A stretch of 64,000 bases of DNA from Hippopus hippopus (Eukaryota > Mollusca > Bivalvia > Cardiida > Cardiidae), in NCBI GenBank assembly GCA_946811185.2, contig OX328109.1:39974129-40038128 (forward strand), read 5' to 3'. Below, piece by piece: positions 38,519-50,707 of the stretch. Under the pieces are notes generated by a model. The model had not been told where the DNA came from. It did no database searches and was given only the letters and a program-made list of their open reading frames with translations. Positions within the stretch are counted from its first letter, which is position 1. Each line of letters begins with the position of its first letter. The position numbers and the translations under genes are program-made.

Positions 38519-38576
38519 GTAAAATAGTTTCTGTTTGGTTTTAGTGTTCGGTTTCGCCAAACAGAAACTAGATACT
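38519..38576. repeat. Inverted repeat, 14-bp stem
   Basis: TAGTTTCTGTTTGG ... CCAAACAGAAACTA with an 18-nt loop. Confidence 0.6.
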
Positions 38577-38589
38577 AATACCCATATGT

Positions 38590-39178
38590 TACAGTGGCGT
38601 AAGCTAGGCACACGCACGTACACAAATGTGTAATAACATCGAAATGTTCCCTGGCATGTTTTTTACGTAAAAAAAATAATAATGATTTACAAAAAATGTC
38701 GTTCCCATTAAAGTCAAAACTTAAGAATTACACAGATTCTTTTCTAGGATTAAAAGTATGTACCTGCGAAGCCGATTTTTGAAGTACAAAAATGTCTAAA
38801 TTCGATTTCTTTCCGGGGGGAGGGGGTTAGCCCCCGTCCCCACCCCTTCCACATTTTCGTAAGTTCAAAAAAGGCCCAGCTATGGTCCTGCCTTTGTACG
38901 TAACAAAGTATCAAACTATTAAATTTTTAAAATCGAAAGATCAAACTCTACGAAGCACACTTAACATATTTTAGACAGCTACTTTGTACAATATTTCTTG
39001 GCACTTTCTCAATCAACGTTAAAAAGTCATACTTTACGTTTATCAATTACTAATTCATAAAACTCAAAATAAGTAAAAAATAAAATGTATTAACCTATTT
39101 CATTAAAATTTGTTGATATTTGCTCATAGGCATTACAGTAATTTTAAAATGCAGGACGGCGGTTTGTTAGTTTTGCTC
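38590..39178. other. No gene seen
   Basis: AT-rich; a GGGGGG-type purine run at 38814-38826 followed by CCCCCG. No coding signal. Confidence 0.5.
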
Positions 39179-39179
39179 A

Positions 39180-39335
39180 GTGTATTCACTAACCATTTTT
39201 AAGAACATTCTTAGTGTTATTCTCTTTTACTAAACTTTGAAATTAATACAACCTCCGATTGGCTAAACCGAATGGTTTAGCCAATCAGATGTTGTATCAT
39301 TTTTTTTTTTAATCTAGAATCAGACTAAGAATGCT
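39180..39335. repeat. MITE-5 copy
   Basis: CCGATTGGCTAAACCGAATG / GTTTAGCCAATCAGATGTTG. Confidence 0.75.
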
Positions 39336-39414
39336 TGTAGCCGACAGTGTAGATCAATATCAGTCATAAGAACATGCTCCCTAAATCTTAATCTACATTT
39401 TCCGATAATCTTGT

Positions 39415-39622
39415 GTGTCATTCTAAACAAAAATTTAAACTTTTTAACGACGCTAAGGAAGAAAGCTTCTGAAAACATTGTGGGGGAAAAAGTGAAAATG
39501 CTGGTAACCTTTTCTCCTTTTTCCACAAGGTTTTCTACCCTATTTAAGAGAGATTTCTTCATTGTAGCAACATTTAATTTGTCGTCTGCAAATGGCCCTG
39601 TCCATTGTCGTTTAGTAACGAG
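39415..39622. repeat. MITE-1 copy with damaged core
   Basis: GAAAATGCTGGTAACC is followed directly by TTTTCTCC; the inner half of the palindrome is deleted. Confidence 0.65.
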
Positions 39623-39714
39623 TTAGATAGCAACAACTGTTTTCTTTGAAGAATCACAGGTTCTTTTTATCGTTGTGACACTTCAACCCAACAAAGGGCG
39701 ACTTACGTAGTTTT

Positions 39715-40085
39715 TCCGGACGGCGTAGATCAAGATCAGAGTGCACAGAGCGTATAGTCTGAACTTGGATCTACACCGTCCGCTACCTTTTTCTAAACTA
39801 TTGCCAAATTCAAATTCTATAGCAGCAGTGGTAAATCTACTATAAAAACCTCGTAAAAGATGGAGTTTATATAACCTCTAGGGTGCTAAAAGCGACTCGC
39901 TGACCTCTTGCGGCCAGAGTAGATGAAGATCAGACTGCACAGAACGTGCCGTCTGATCTTGGATCTACACTGTACGATAAGGAAATTTCTTTCCCCCAGT
40001 ATACTTTGAAATAGCATAATTTGGATTTTTACTGTCGGCTTGAAAGTTTCACTGCAATTAATTAACAGGATAGGGTTTAATTGGT
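39715..40085. repeat. MITE-3 fragment and full copy
   Basis: Core at 39722-39785 (ACGGCGTAGATCAAGATCAG). Full copy at about 39865-40082 from AACCTCTAGGGTGCTAAAAG to ACAGGATAGGGTTTAA. Confidence 0.7.
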
Positions 40086-40704
40086 CGCGAAAAAGGTAAG
40101 GAACGAATAATCTTGTGTAACGATAGATAAAGGTATTTTGAAGTTGAGCCCAAATTGACATGTAGTTCTTCAATCTTCTGATACAATGTCTCTATTCAGA
40201 CAAAATTTCAATGAAATAAAGAAACAATCCAGTTTTTTTTTAACACCTCTCGCCAAAACAGAGATTGAGATAAACTATCTAAATCGATTAACCAATCACA
40301 GTGCGATCAATACACCACGTGATCGTACATCACTACCCGCCTCCCACAGTGAAGATCTAATGTACAATATTTCTATAGTCTATGAACGGGACTTAAAACA
40401 TTTAAAACAATGATATTTTCTTGTGTACGGTGATACTTAATACATGTAATTCAAACCTGGTTATTTAATATCTAAGTGGAGGATTCTTTTTAGATCGCAA
40501 TTCATCTTTTGCCATATTTTGGATTTATTAATTAGTGTAACAATCCAGTTCTGGCGCGATGAAAACTTGAATGTAAGCAAGCAACGATCACCCATTTACG
40601 TGTCTCAAAATATATTTTCTTCATTTTCAAGAAGCAAAGCTAGTTCAATTTCGCAATACCAGATACATGTACGTGTATGTTCTTTTTCACATATACATTT
40701 GAGC

Positions 40705-40945
40705 CATGCTCCGGCAAAGGGGGACTTAACGCATTTCCGTGATGCATTATACCAAGCAAGTCGTCGTATAATTTTGGATCCATAAAATCCATTTAGTTTA
40801 ACAACCAACAAAATTATGAGGTAGAGTGGTCCTTTAGCATTGTTTCAAATTGACCAGTAACAAAAAGTTTCGAACTGCGCAAGCTGACCAGAGTCAATAC
40901 TGTTTACAGATTCATTAAACCCTCTTTTCACAGATCATAGGTCAT
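40705..40945 (-). repeat. MITE-2 copy, degraded
   Basis: GCCATGCTCCGGCAAAGGGG ... ATTCATTAAACCCTCTTTTC; one core arm lost. Confidence 0.65.
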
Positions 40946-41029
40946 TCGTTTTTTCGGTCGACAAATTGTGGCGCAAAGATATTAATGTGAAGCAATTTTT
41001 TCTCGGGTAACTTTCGAAATTCGGATTTA

Positions 41030-41254
41030 CTCTTTACCACGCAATCCATACTTTTCACACCCCTCAAAGAATGGGCTTTACAAAAACATTGTTGGAAAAG
41101 GAGAAAATGCTGATAACCAGCATTTTCTCCTTTTCCCACAATATTTTCTTCCCTAGGAGAGATTTTGTCATCTGAGCCACCTTTAGTTTGTTGTCTGCAA
41201 ATGCTTTCAGTTTGGACTAAGACAAGTATAAAATTTCATTGTGTGGTAAAGAGG
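41030..41254. repeat. MITE-1 copy
   Basis: Perfect-looking core GGAGAAAATGCTGATAACCA / GCATTTTCTCC; right end TTGTGTGGTAAAGAGG. Confidence 0.8.
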
Positions 41255-41294
41255 TCGAGTAGGAAACTATTTGGATGTTTTCGTAGAAAATAGA

Positions 41295-41339
<45 letters not shown>

Positions 41340-41474
41340 GTCTGTGTCTCTGTCTCTCTCTCTCTTTGTCTCTCTCTCGGTTTCTCTCCCTGTCTCTCTC
41401 CCTGTCTCTCTGTCTCTCTGTCTCTATCTCCCTCTCTATGTCTCCCTCTGTCTCTCTGTCTCTGTCTCTCTCTG

Positions 41475-41508
<34 letters not shown>

Positions 41509-41510
41509 AG
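41295..41510. repeat. (TGTC)n grading into (TCTC)n microsatellite
   Basis: About 11 TGTC units at 41297-41340, then mixed CTGTCTCT repeats ending in (CT)n at 41485-41508. ORFs across it are artefacts. Confidence 0.9.
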
Positions 41511-41721
41511 ATGGGAGAAAATCCAATTCGGCATAGTTTATTATGTTTTTCCTGCAAAATATAAGATAACTACTAGTTATATAGATCTTTCTTTCTATTG
41601 ATTTATCTGTCAACCCACGAGAGCCCATAAAAATTGTTAGAAGTGGGTATCGGGTACCGACCCCCTTGCGTTACTATCTTCCGATATCTAGAATACAAAC
41701 CCTGAAAACGCCAAATAATCA

Positions 41722-41945
41722 ACCCTTTACTACATAGACCCTAGTTTTCACGTAAAGACCCTAAAGAAAAGGACTTGCGAAAACATTGCGGGAAAAGGAG
41801 AAAATGCTGGTAACCAGCATTTTCTCCTTTTCCCACAATGTTTTCTACCCTCTCTAAAGAAACTATCCTAATTTGCGGAACATTTACTTTGTCGTCAGCA
41901 ATTTCTTAGGACCGATCTAAAACTTTTTATTTTGGTGAAGAATTA
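41722..41945. repeat. MITE-1 copy
   Basis: Core GCTGGTAACCAGC at about 41806 with long, nearly perfect arms. Confidence 0.8.
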
Positions 41946-42117
41946 AAATGAACTCTCCCAATCAGGTAAACAGACCAAAGCGTTGCAATTTTAAAGGTGA
42001 CATGGCCAGAATATTTCACAAAGAAGAGGAAATTGTAGATCCAAGATCAGACGGTTAGTTGTGATCTCGATCTATATTGCCTACAAAACAACCAATATTA
42101 TGCATACCAGTTTAGGG

Positions 42118-42318
42118 GTTTACTTTATACCAAACAATCCAGGAATTAACGACCCTGGGAAAGAAGCCTTTTGAAAACATTGAGGAAAGAAACCAGCATT
42201 TTCTCCTTTTCCCACAGTCTGGGGTCATTTCTCTACATAGAATAATGACCCGGGTCATTCCTCTACGTAGTGAAATGACCCATGGGTCATTTTGTAGGGA
42301 AGGGTCATTTCTCTGCAT
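42118..42318. repeat. MITE-1 fragment and GGGTCATT inverted-repeat cluster
   Basis: 42118-42218 is half a MITE-1. 42221-42318 holds two adjacent fold-backs GGGTCATTTCTCTAC..AATGACCC. Confidence 0.65.
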
Positions 42319-42512
42319 TACACAGGCTGACCCGAGCCTAAAATTTTTCCTTAGGGTAAATTTTATGCTTGTCCAAGGACCATTCTACCCAATGATTCAA
42401 TCGATTTTTTTTCAGACAAAATTGATTAACTGCATCTCATTACAATGACTTGCACGGTATAATGCATCACGGGAATGCATTAAAGCCCACTTCTGCCAAA
42501 TCGCGGCTCATG
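42310..42512 (+). repeat. MITE-2 copy, 5'-truncated
   Basis: TGTCCAAGGACCATTCTACC ... ATGCATCACGGGAATGCATT ... GCCAAATCGCGGCTC. Confidence 0.65.
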
Positions 42513-42582
42513 TATTAGTTTGAGCAACTTGACCGTACGTAACACTTTGAGTACAGAGAACATCTGTATATGCTTCAATATA

Positions 42583-42845
42583 TGGTTTGCAACACGCGAA
42601 AAGGAGCATTCGGACATTTGCGTAAAGTGTCGTCTCGGATCAGCCTGTGCAATCCGCGCAGGCTAATCCGAGACGGCACTTTACGCCTACATTAGAATTT
42701 GTGCTACAGTAGACTTGCACAAAACAGAAAATTAAATAAAAACGGAAAGCGTCGTTTCGGATTAGCCTGCGCGGAGTGCGCAGGCTGATCCGAGACGACA
42801 CTTTACGCAAATGTCCGAATGCCCCTTTTCGCGTGTTGCAGGCCA
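42583..42845. repeat. MITE-4 copy, 263 bp, TA target duplication
   Basis: Ends TGGTTTGCAACACGCGAAAA and complement of CGCGTGTTGCAGGCCA, with TA on both sides. TIRs of about 100 bp carry a nested fold-back GCCTGTGCAATCCGCGCAGG. Same length as the copy at 61394. A TA duplication suggests mobilisation by a Tc1/mariner-type transposase. Confidence 0.85.
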
Positions 42846-42854
42846 TACAACATT

Positions 42855-42910
42855 CAGTGAAGATGCAAGATCAGACTGGACAAAAAATGTGGTCTGATCT
42901 TGGATTTAAA
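42855..42910. repeat. MITE-3 core fragment
   Basis: GCAAGATCAGACTGGACAAA / TGTGGTCTGATCTTGGAT. Confidence 0.55.
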
Positions 42911-43199
42911 TAGTCTACAAAAAAAAAACTTGAGTCGTGTACCGCAAAGTTCGCGCTCTTGGGTTTAAAGTATGTTTGATGGGAACATTTTTTATTAAAT
43001 TATGTCGGTATGAAATCAAGTGAACTATTATAAAACAAGAAATTTATATTTTTACCGATGAAAAATCTATTTTTTCCTCTTTATAACTGTGTACTAGAAG
43101 ACAAAATCTTAGGTTTGTCCAAGCTGACAGCATTTTTGGCGACAAATCAGTTGAATACTTGTAATGGTTTTTGTCTTGGAAAGGGTAGAAATATTTTTT

Positions 43200-43442
43200 T
43201 AAAAGTATTCTTCTCTAACCCTGTCTCAAACAACAGATATTGGACCCATCCAATTTGAAAGTCTCTTCAGATGACAAACTTGAAAGTGGAACAAATGAAC
43301 TTGAGGTTTTTTTGACAGGGTAGAAAACATTGTTGAAAAAGGAGAAAATGCTGGTTACCAGCATTTTCTCCTTTTCCCACAGTGTTTTCAATAGGCCTCT
43401 TCCTTAGGGTTGTGAAAACAAGGGATTGGTTGGTACATAGTT
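43200..43442. repeat. MITE-1 copy
   Basis: Core GCTGGTTACCAGC at about 43348 within long arms GGAGAAAATG / CATTTTCTCC. Confidence 0.75.
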
Positions 43443-43671
43443 AAGGACGTCTTAAAGGGGATAGTTTGGTAAGGGGTTAAATAAATAGTTTTGTTATTCT
43501 AAATGTAAAACACTATTAGATCTTGTTTAATTTTTTATCTGCGTATTTGAGAATAAAACCAGGATAGGTGTGTGGGGTGGGACTCTGGGATATCATGTTT
43601 CATAAAAATCTTCGGCATTGAAAACCGTCGATGATTCAACACTTAGACTGTTATCTATGTAAGAAGTTGCT

Positions 43672-43742
43672 TTTTCGGACAGTGTAGATCAAGATCAGAC
43701 TGGGCAGAACGTGTAGTCTGATCTTGAATCCTCACTGTCAAA
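43672..43742. repeat. MITE-3 core
   Basis: GTGTAGATCAAGATCAGACT / TAGTCTGATCTTGAATC. Confidence 0.6.
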
Positions 43743-43984
43743 TACAGTAAGACGATTTTTGTCAAATCAACCTTGAAATTGAAAACAAAAAACGGATTTT
43801 TTCATTCTCTTTAAAGATCAACCCAATTTTAATTTTGTGTGGCGGTATTTATCTGATTAAACTGTAGTATTCTAGTGTAATAAGTGCCCTTTATTGAATT
43901 GAAGAAAGAAGAAAAGAAAAATCACTATCTTACTTTCAGATCGTATAGGAAAATGCGTGCTTTTTATACAATATATATCAACAA

Positions 43985-44240
43985 TGCTGTGTGAAAAGCG
44001 ATCTTAATGCATCTGCAAAACGTATCGACCCACTGCGCAGTCTGCGCAGACCAACCTTGGCCGAATCTATTTGCTATTGGTCATTTTTTTTTTTGCATGT
44101 AAAAAGACCAGTCTACTTCATAATTCAGTCGGTGCTGGACAAAATGTATTTTATGGGTCCATATTTATGCAATGACTAACAAGGTTTTATTCATCACAGA
44201 GATGCATTAAACCCCCTTTTGCCAGAGAATGGTTCATAAT
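43985..44240 (+). repeat. MITE-2 copy
   Basis: GTGTGAAAAGCGATCTTAAT ... CATTAAACCCCCTTTTGCCA; fold-back degraded. Confidence 0.7.
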
Positions 44241-44334
44241 TATGTACAATATATTTGTATGGGCGTGTATTCAGGTGCATTGTAAGTTTGTTTGTTTGTT
44301 TGTGTCTCGTCCACACAGATCCACATTCAACAAT

Positions 44335-44603
44335 TGAGTCATGCCCTGACAAAGGGGGCTTAATGCATCTCCCTTATACATGATACTAGCCCAAGTCATC
44401 ACATAATCATGGATCCATAAGAGCTACTTTTTTTTAAATTACCGACTTTATCATGGGGTAGATTGGTCCTTTGACAAACAGAAAAATTGACCAATAGTGA
44501 AAAGTTTCGGCCCAGGTCAGCCTGCGCGGACTGCGCAGGCTGACCTGAGTCGATACTTTTCGCAGATGCATTAAGACCCCTTTCCACAGAGCACGGCTCA
44601 TTT
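44335..44603 (-). repeat. MITE-2 copy
   Basis: GAGTCATGCCCTGACAAAGG ... GAGCACGGCTC; perfect core GTCAGCCTGCGCGGACTGCG. Confidence 0.8.
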
Positions 44604-44949
44604 AATGTATGCATGAGTAAGATTGTAAACGTTTCATATTTTCAGTCCTGCAATCAGTATCTCTTTCCCTTGATTTTGGCGTACATGAAAACTTACCCGT
44701 ATGATCTGTACTTTGGATATCTTGACTGGTATGAGTCCGTTGAATAGATACTTTTCATTTTAAAGAAACATTAGAACAAAGACACGAATATACTTCTCCG
44801 ACATCGTGTCTTAACATCTGGATTATATTCCAGGAAAACAGCTCTATACATATCTCTATAAGTTTACCATAATTGTTTGCTTATTTATTAGAATGGCCCA
44901 ATTCCGGGCCTAAATGCATGACCGTGGAATCCCTTGAAGCAATGGTTTC

Positions 44950-45108
44950 ATCAACCGTTCTTTAGAACATTCTCAGTCTTATTCTCGAGAATTTTCTAAA
45001 TTTGGAGGTGACACAACGTCTGATTAGCTAAACCATTTGGTTTAAGCCAATCAGAAGTTGTATTTACTGTCTAAATATGGAATAAAACTATGAACGAAAC
45101 TAAGAATC
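44950..45108. repeat. MITE-5 copy
   Basis: TCTGATTAGCTAAACCATTT / GTTTAAGCCAATCAGAAGTT. Confidence 0.7.
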
Positions 45109-45437
45109 CTAAGTCAATACGGGTCCTGCTACCTGTATGCTACTACAAATACTGAATTGTCCGTTTTTCTAACCCCCGTCTTGAGAAACGTAGGCCATGA
45201 AGTTTTTGCCCCGATTGCTCATATTGCAGAAATATCTTATTCGCCGATCACAACCATTTGTGAATAGTTTCTTACTGGACATATCCAAGTCTTCATGCCA
45301 GTTTTATGTGTTATCTCAGAACTGATCAACTATAACCGTTCTGGTTAACTAATTCATTCACATGGATAGAACAGAGGATATCTGTTGTTCTTTATATTGA
45401 CCTATTTATCCCTCTCTTCTTAAAGATAGTTCGATGA

Positions 45438-45442
45438 CATAT

Positions 45443-45485
<43 letters not shown>

Positions 45486-45566
45486 TTCGTTCGTTCGTTC
45501 GTTCCTTCGTCCATTCGTCCGTCTTTCGTTCGTTCGTCCGTCCACCCACCCACCCCAGGGACCCAA

Positions 45567-45608
<42 letters not shown>

Positions 45609-45617
45609 GTCTGTCGG

Positions 45618-45649
<32 letters not shown>

Positions 45650-45652
45650 ACC
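45438..45652. repeat. (ATTT)n, (CGTT)n, (CTAT)n compound microsatellite
   Basis: ATTT units 45438-45487, CGTTCGTT/CGTCC block to about 45545, then CTAT units 45570-45648. Confidence 0.9.
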
Positions 45653-45850
45653 CTTACCAAACGATCTTGTGTCTTACGACAATGACAAAGGCTTTGGAAA
45701 ACGTCGTTGAAAACGGGGAAATGGTTACCAACGTTTTCTCCTTTCGTAACATGTTCAGCCTTATTATTTGAGCTACAGTTAAATTCAAGACACCCAGCCT
45801 TAGCCAATGAACAAAAAAGAAAAAGATTGAATTTTTGGTAACTTGGATTA
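45650..45850. repeat. MITE-1 copy, degraded
   Basis: TAACCCTTACCAAACGATCT; core CGGGGAAATGGTTACCAACG. Confidence 0.6.
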
Positions 45851-46257
45851 CTAACATCTTAGATATGATTACGTGTTTCCCTTATTGACATTTTAATCTG
45901 GATTAAATTATATTTAATAAATACTTGTAAACAAAACGATGTGTAGTAAACAGTAACTCATTCTTCGACGTCCAATATTTGTGACAAATAGTATACCGCA
46001 ATTCTCGTATGTATGTGATTGGGATAAAAAGAACAGAACTGAAGCGCTATTCTTGAACTTAAGTGTTTATGGTTATGGCACAAGGATTAAATACTACAGT
46101 TACGTGTATGTTTAATGAAGGTTAAATTTAGTGTTTATTAAATCAGGGTACTTTATGTAATAACTGGAAAAATGGAACATTTTTAGGGCTGGGGGTAGGG
46201 CAGGGACAGTGATTGTTTTTCGAAGATAAAATTAAGCGGTTCAACGCGATAGGTGGA

Positions 46258-46345
46258 AACAGGGGTATTGCGGACAGCATAGATCAATATCAGACTGCAC
46301 ATTCTGTGCAGTCTGATCTTAGATCTGTGCTGTCCATTTGTCAAG
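46258..46345. repeat. MITE-3 core
   Basis: CAATATCAGACTGCACATTC / TGTGCAGTCTGATCTTAGAT. Confidence 0.65.
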
Positions 46346-46544
46346 TTAAGCCTGTAAAATAAAATCCCTCTGAGTCTCAGTGGATTGATCCATATCTAAT
46401 TTTTTGCTTGTCACCGAGTGTTTTTTTTTTGTAAGTAATATTTCTAAGACTCATTAGCGATTTTTCAGTTTGGCGAAATTTTCTCCGATGATAGAGTGAT
46501 AGTCATATTTACATATTTACAAGATCCATCTCTTTCTGACCACT

Positions 46545-46700
46545 GAATACTGTTTCGGCGATGTTTATGTGGGAAAACAGCCGGTAGTTTGGGAAGAAGA
46601 TTGTGCCAGGTAGGCTACTGGAAGAAATATCATACTCAAAGTACGGATAGGCGCGCATGCCGCTGCGATATAACTGAAATAATGTTGAAAACGGTGCAAA
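46545..46700 (+). repeat. SINE-type repeat, 3' half
   Basis: TTATGTGGGAAAACAGCCGG, then CTGCGATATAACTGAAATAA and TGTTGAAAACGGTG. Closely related to 62150-62300. Confidence 0.55.
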
Positions 46701-46704
46701 ACAC

Positions 46705-46958
46705 AATACAAATGAGCCATGCTCTAGCAAAAGGGCGTTTAATGCATCTCCGTGATACATTGTATCAAGCAAGTCTTAAAATCCATTTTTGTCAAACAAT
46801 CCACTAAATCTGGAGATAGACTGGTCGTTTGACATGCAGAAAATTTACCACAAAAGCAAAAAGTTTCGACTCATGTCAGCCTGCGCGGATTGCGCAGGCT
46901 GACATGGGTCGATACTTTTTGTAGATGCATCAAGCCCCCTTTTCACAAATCATAGCTC
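46705..46958 (-). repeat. MITE-2 copy
   Basis: AAAT|GAGCCATGCTCTAGCAAAAG ... ATCATAGCTC|AAAT: the same 4-base flank on both sides. Confidence 0.8.
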
Positions 46959-47103
46959 AAATAAATTACACCCAGTGACACCCCCCACTTTGAAAATAAA
47001 AAATCCTTTATTTTGGATAGTCCACTCACTACCTTAATCGTGTCGTAATTATTAGAAAAGAATACTTCATATTTCCTTAGCTACAAAACGTTTTGAGATT
47101 CAC

Positions 47104-47985
47104 GTGTTTGATCCTCTACCAAACGACAAGAATGTAGAATTGTCCAAATTCAAAGCATTTGCAGACGACAATCTAAATATGATTCAAATATCGATTTTTG
47201 TTTTAATATGGTTGAAAATATTTTGGGAAAAAGATAAAATGCTAGTTACCAGTATTTTCTCCTTTTCCCACAATGTTTTCAAAAGTCTTCTTTCTCAGGG
47301 TACTTAGCTACAAAACGTTTTGAGATTCGCGTGTTTAAACTCTGCCAAACGACAAAAATGTAGACTTGTCCAAATTCAAAGCATTTGCAGACGAGAATTT
47401 AAAAATGACTCAAAAATTGAAATTTGTTTTTGATATGGTTGAAAACACTCTGGGAGAAGGAGAAAATGCTGGTTACCAGCATTTGCTCCTTTTCCCACAA
47501 TGTTTTCAAAAGTCTTCTATCTCAGGGTCTTTAGCTACAAAACATTTTGAGATTCGCGTGTTTAAACTCTGCCAAGCGACAAAAACGTAGACTTGTCCAA
47601 ATAGAAAGCATTTGCTGGCAAAAATTTAAATGTGACTCGAAAATTGAAATTTGTTTTTGATAAGGTGGAAAACAGAAGAAGGAGAAAATACTAGTTGTCA
47701 GTATTTTTCTCCTTTTCCCACAATGTTTTCAAAAGTCTTCTTTCTTAGGGCCGTTAAAACTCGGGATTGTGTGATAAAGGGATAAATCATTCCTCTTACC
47801 AAACAATGCCCCGTGTTTCAACGACCCTGAGGAAAAAGGCTTTTGAAAACATTGTGGGAAAAGGAGAAAATGCTGGTAAACAGCATTTTCTCCTTTTTCC
47901 CACAATGTTTTCAACCCTTTTCACAGATGAATTGTATAATTTGAGACAAATTTGAATTGTCGTCAGCAAATACTTTAAAAACAGA
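47104..47985. repeat. Array of four MITE-1 copies, three in direct tandem
   Basis: Starts at about 47104, 47333, 47560 and 47790. The first three share even their junctions (TAGCTACAAAACGTTTTGAG, GTTTAAACTCTGCCAAACGA) at a period of about 220 bp, so they arose by tandem duplication rather than separate insertion. Confidence 0.8.
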
Positions 47986-47996
47986 CGTATCTTAAT

Positions 47997-48215
47997 CTTT
48001 AAGCTGCTTAGAGCGACTCTCTGACCTTTTGCGGACAGTGTAGATTAAGATCAGACTGCACAGAACGTGCAGTCTGATCTTGGATCTACACTGTCCGATA
48101 AAGAATTTTTTTTTTTTTTCTACAAAAAAGAAAGTTTGAAAAAAACAGTATTCGGGTTTTAATCATCGGCTTGAATGTTTTGTGAAATTTATTTAGCAGG
48201 ATAACGGTTAGATAT
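47997..48215. repeat. MITE-3 copy
   Basis: TTAATCTTTAAGCTGCTTAG ... TTAGCAGGATAACGGTTA; strong core at 48048-48090. Confidence 0.8.
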
Positions 48216-48524
48216 TGTCGTTTGGTAAAGAGTTACTTTTCCTTTCTAATTCAAGGACATCTGTGTCAGGGTTTAACGAGTTTATTTCCTTTTATTTGTT
48301 ATATCTTCATTTATTATATAACTATCTTTAGAAACAGAGGCTACGCGAACTTTGACTAATTCGCTTAGTTCTATGTGAGTTAAGAGTTACTCGGAATTTC
48401 CAAAACTATGATTTATTTAGAGTTGGAATTTTTATTTTTTTTTTCATTCAAAAATTGAGGAGAAATGCTACGCGTTTACATGTTAAAACTCTTTAGATGT
48501 GTTAGCTTTGCTTTTGTTTTAATT

Positions 48525-48705
48525 TGCCTTGATTGATTGATTGATTGACTGATTGATCGAGCGATGGATCGGTCGGTCGGTCGGTCAGTTGATGGAACGG
48601 CCGACCGGTTGGCTATTTGGTTAGTTGGTTGGATGGTTTGTTAGTTGGCTGGCTGGATGGCTGGCTGGCTGGCTGGCTGGCAGGCTGAATCACTGACCGA
48701 CTGAT
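48525..48705. repeat. (GATT)/(GGTC)/(GGCT)n tetranucleotide tract
   Basis: Runs of GATT, GGTC, GGTT and GCTG units shading into one another. Confidence 0.8.
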
Positions 48706-48960
48706 GAGATGTACTTTGCAATCGAGTTTTTATCTGCATTTGTATTCACATACCCTGGTGATCCAAGTTGCTTACATTTGATCGCTTATTGTGCAAGAAG
48801 TAAACCTCATAAAAAGGAACATTACATATACCATAATAAAATGTTGTAATTGTATCAGTTCGTGAACATCATCACTTTAGATTGCAAATTATCAATAAAA
48901 TTCTGAAAATAGTAATTTCAATAAACTTATAAAGAAAAACCTCGGATTTACTGCTGCAAC

Positions 48961-49226
48961 ATGCCAGGAAAAGGCGACATCAGTAAAGGAAGCATCCCTG
49001 GGGCAAAGTCCCCACCATTAAACAGACCCTCGGGAATACCGTTAAACGCACACTCGGACCCGCCCACCCGCCAGGGGGCCGGAATCGAAAGTCCCGGGGG
49101 TAGTGTGAGGGAGCTAGAGAGCCAGAGACACAGTCGGGTGTCGATGAACTCTCCCAGTGACTATAATGACAAAAAGTTTTCGAAAGGAAGATTTACCGGA
49201 CGGTCTACGTTGAAGAACCCATTCGG
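48961..49226 (+). CDS. Candidate host first coding exon (disordered, Ser/Pro/Gly-rich)
   Basis: The ATG at 48961 (A at -3) opens an 88-codon frame MPGKGDISKGSIPGAKSPPL ... KGRFTGRSTLKNPF, ending at donor ATTCGG|GTAAGT. The exon is 266 nt, phase 2. The GC content and codon quality are clearly above the surrounding repeats, and an intronic poly-purine stretch follows. The protein is disordered, with likely phosphorylation sites; no family recognised. A TTATAAAG lies 33 bp upstream. See the findings for the alternative-first-exon hypothesis. Confidence 0.6.
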
Positions 49227-49379
49227 GTAAGTGCTGATTTTTGTTCTTTGTTTGACAAATCTTTGGAATGCAAAAATTTTATTTGTCCTATACTTTGCAA
49301 CCTAATTGCAGATTTTAACATCTCTCGAAAAAGTGTTAATTATGTATCAGTTTAAAATCGTTTCATCGATGTAATAAGA

Positions 49380-49490
49380 AAAAGAGAGAGAGCGACAGAG
49401 AAAGACAGAGACAGAGAAAGGGAGAGAAGATAGCGAGAAAGAAGGAGAAAGAAGGACAGAAAAGAGAGGAGGGAAGAGGGGAGGGGGCAG
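49380..49490. repeat. Purine-rich (GAGA/GAAA)n tract
   Basis: AGAGAGAGAGCGACAGAGAA and following GGAGGGAAGAGGGGAGG; within the probable intron after 49226. Confidence 0.8.
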
Positions 49491-49714
49491 ATTCACGCAT
49501 ACGTTTATATGTCTATTTTCATTGGAAAACATGAAAAGAACTGCTATCATTTCACGATAATCCTATTCACTTCATACAACTCTAGAAGCATAGAACTTTA
49601 ACACAGCGAAGCTGATTGACAGCACATTTTGTCATGTAGCATGAAAAAGAGAATGGAAAAAAAAGTCAAATATTGCTGCTCAAAGTTTGTACCAAAAACA
49701 AATCTCAATATTTC

Positions 49715-49925
49715 CCTTAACACATAACAAGACGACAAAAGATTAGACTTGCCCAAATAAAAGGCATTTGCAGACGACAAATTTTTAATGTCGCAAACGA
49801 CAGAATTTGTCAATGAAAGAGCCAAAAAATATTCACGGTGAGAAAAAGAAGATAATGCTGGTTACCAGCATTTTTCCTTTTTTCCACAATGTTTTTAAAA
49901 GCCTTCTCCCTAAGGGTCATAGAAA
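49715..49925. repeat. MITE-1 copy
   Basis: Core GCTGGTTACCAGC at about 49857; left end CCTTAACACATAACAAGACG diverged. Confidence 0.7.
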
Positions 49926-50127
49926 AAAAAAAACGCGACAGTTTTGGTGAAATATAAAAATCTTTCTGATAAAATTTGATCATTCAGGATTTCTGGATTA
50001 TAGATTACAATTGCGAGCTCCTGTACTATCTAAGCCAATGCACCGTGTGACACGGAAAGGTCACTTTGGGATAAATGGTGAAAGGAAGAAATACTGATTA
50101 TAAACAAATACTTGGAAAAATGGGAGA

Positions 50128-50395
50128 CATGCTTTGTGAAAAGGGGGCTTAATGCATCTGCAAAAAGTATCGACTCATGTCAGCCTGCGCAGTCCGCGCA
50201 GGCTGACATGGGTCAAACTCTTTTGCTATGGGATCGATTTTCTGCATGTCAAAGGACTTGTGTACCATATATACGTAATGAAGTTGGTTGTTATAAAAAA
50301 TAGATTTTATGGATTCATTTTTATGTGATGACTTGCTTTATATCATGCATCACGGAGATGCATTAAGCCCCCTCTGCCAGAGCGCAGATCATATG
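50128..50395 (+). repeat. MITE-2 copy
   Basis: ACATGCTTTGTGAAAAGGGG ... CATTAAGCCCCCTCTGCCAG; core GTCAGCCTGCGCAGTCCGCG. Confidence 0.8.
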
Positions 50396-50707
50396 CATAT
50401 AATCTTGTATTCCACAAACAGAGAGGAGATCATTTAAACGGGTCTGATTTTGGCAGATGTTTGCTTAAAGGGGCATTATTTAAAACAGATTTGGTTTCTC
50501 ATATAATTTTGTTTTTATAGAAAATCAAGACTGCTAAGATGGCATTTGACATTTGAATTAGAACATAAATATAAATACAAGTAGAAAACCTGAGAAATTA
50601 CCGAGTTTTTTAGTTTTTTTTTTAACAGCAAAATGTCCTTTTGCGTTAGTAACGGTAAAGGCTTATCGCTTAACAAGGGATAAATACATTTTAACACATT
50701 TAGATAT

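Noticed and set aside
41236..41628. Long ORFs on both strands
   Set aside because: Derived from (TGTC)n/(TCTC)n repeats.
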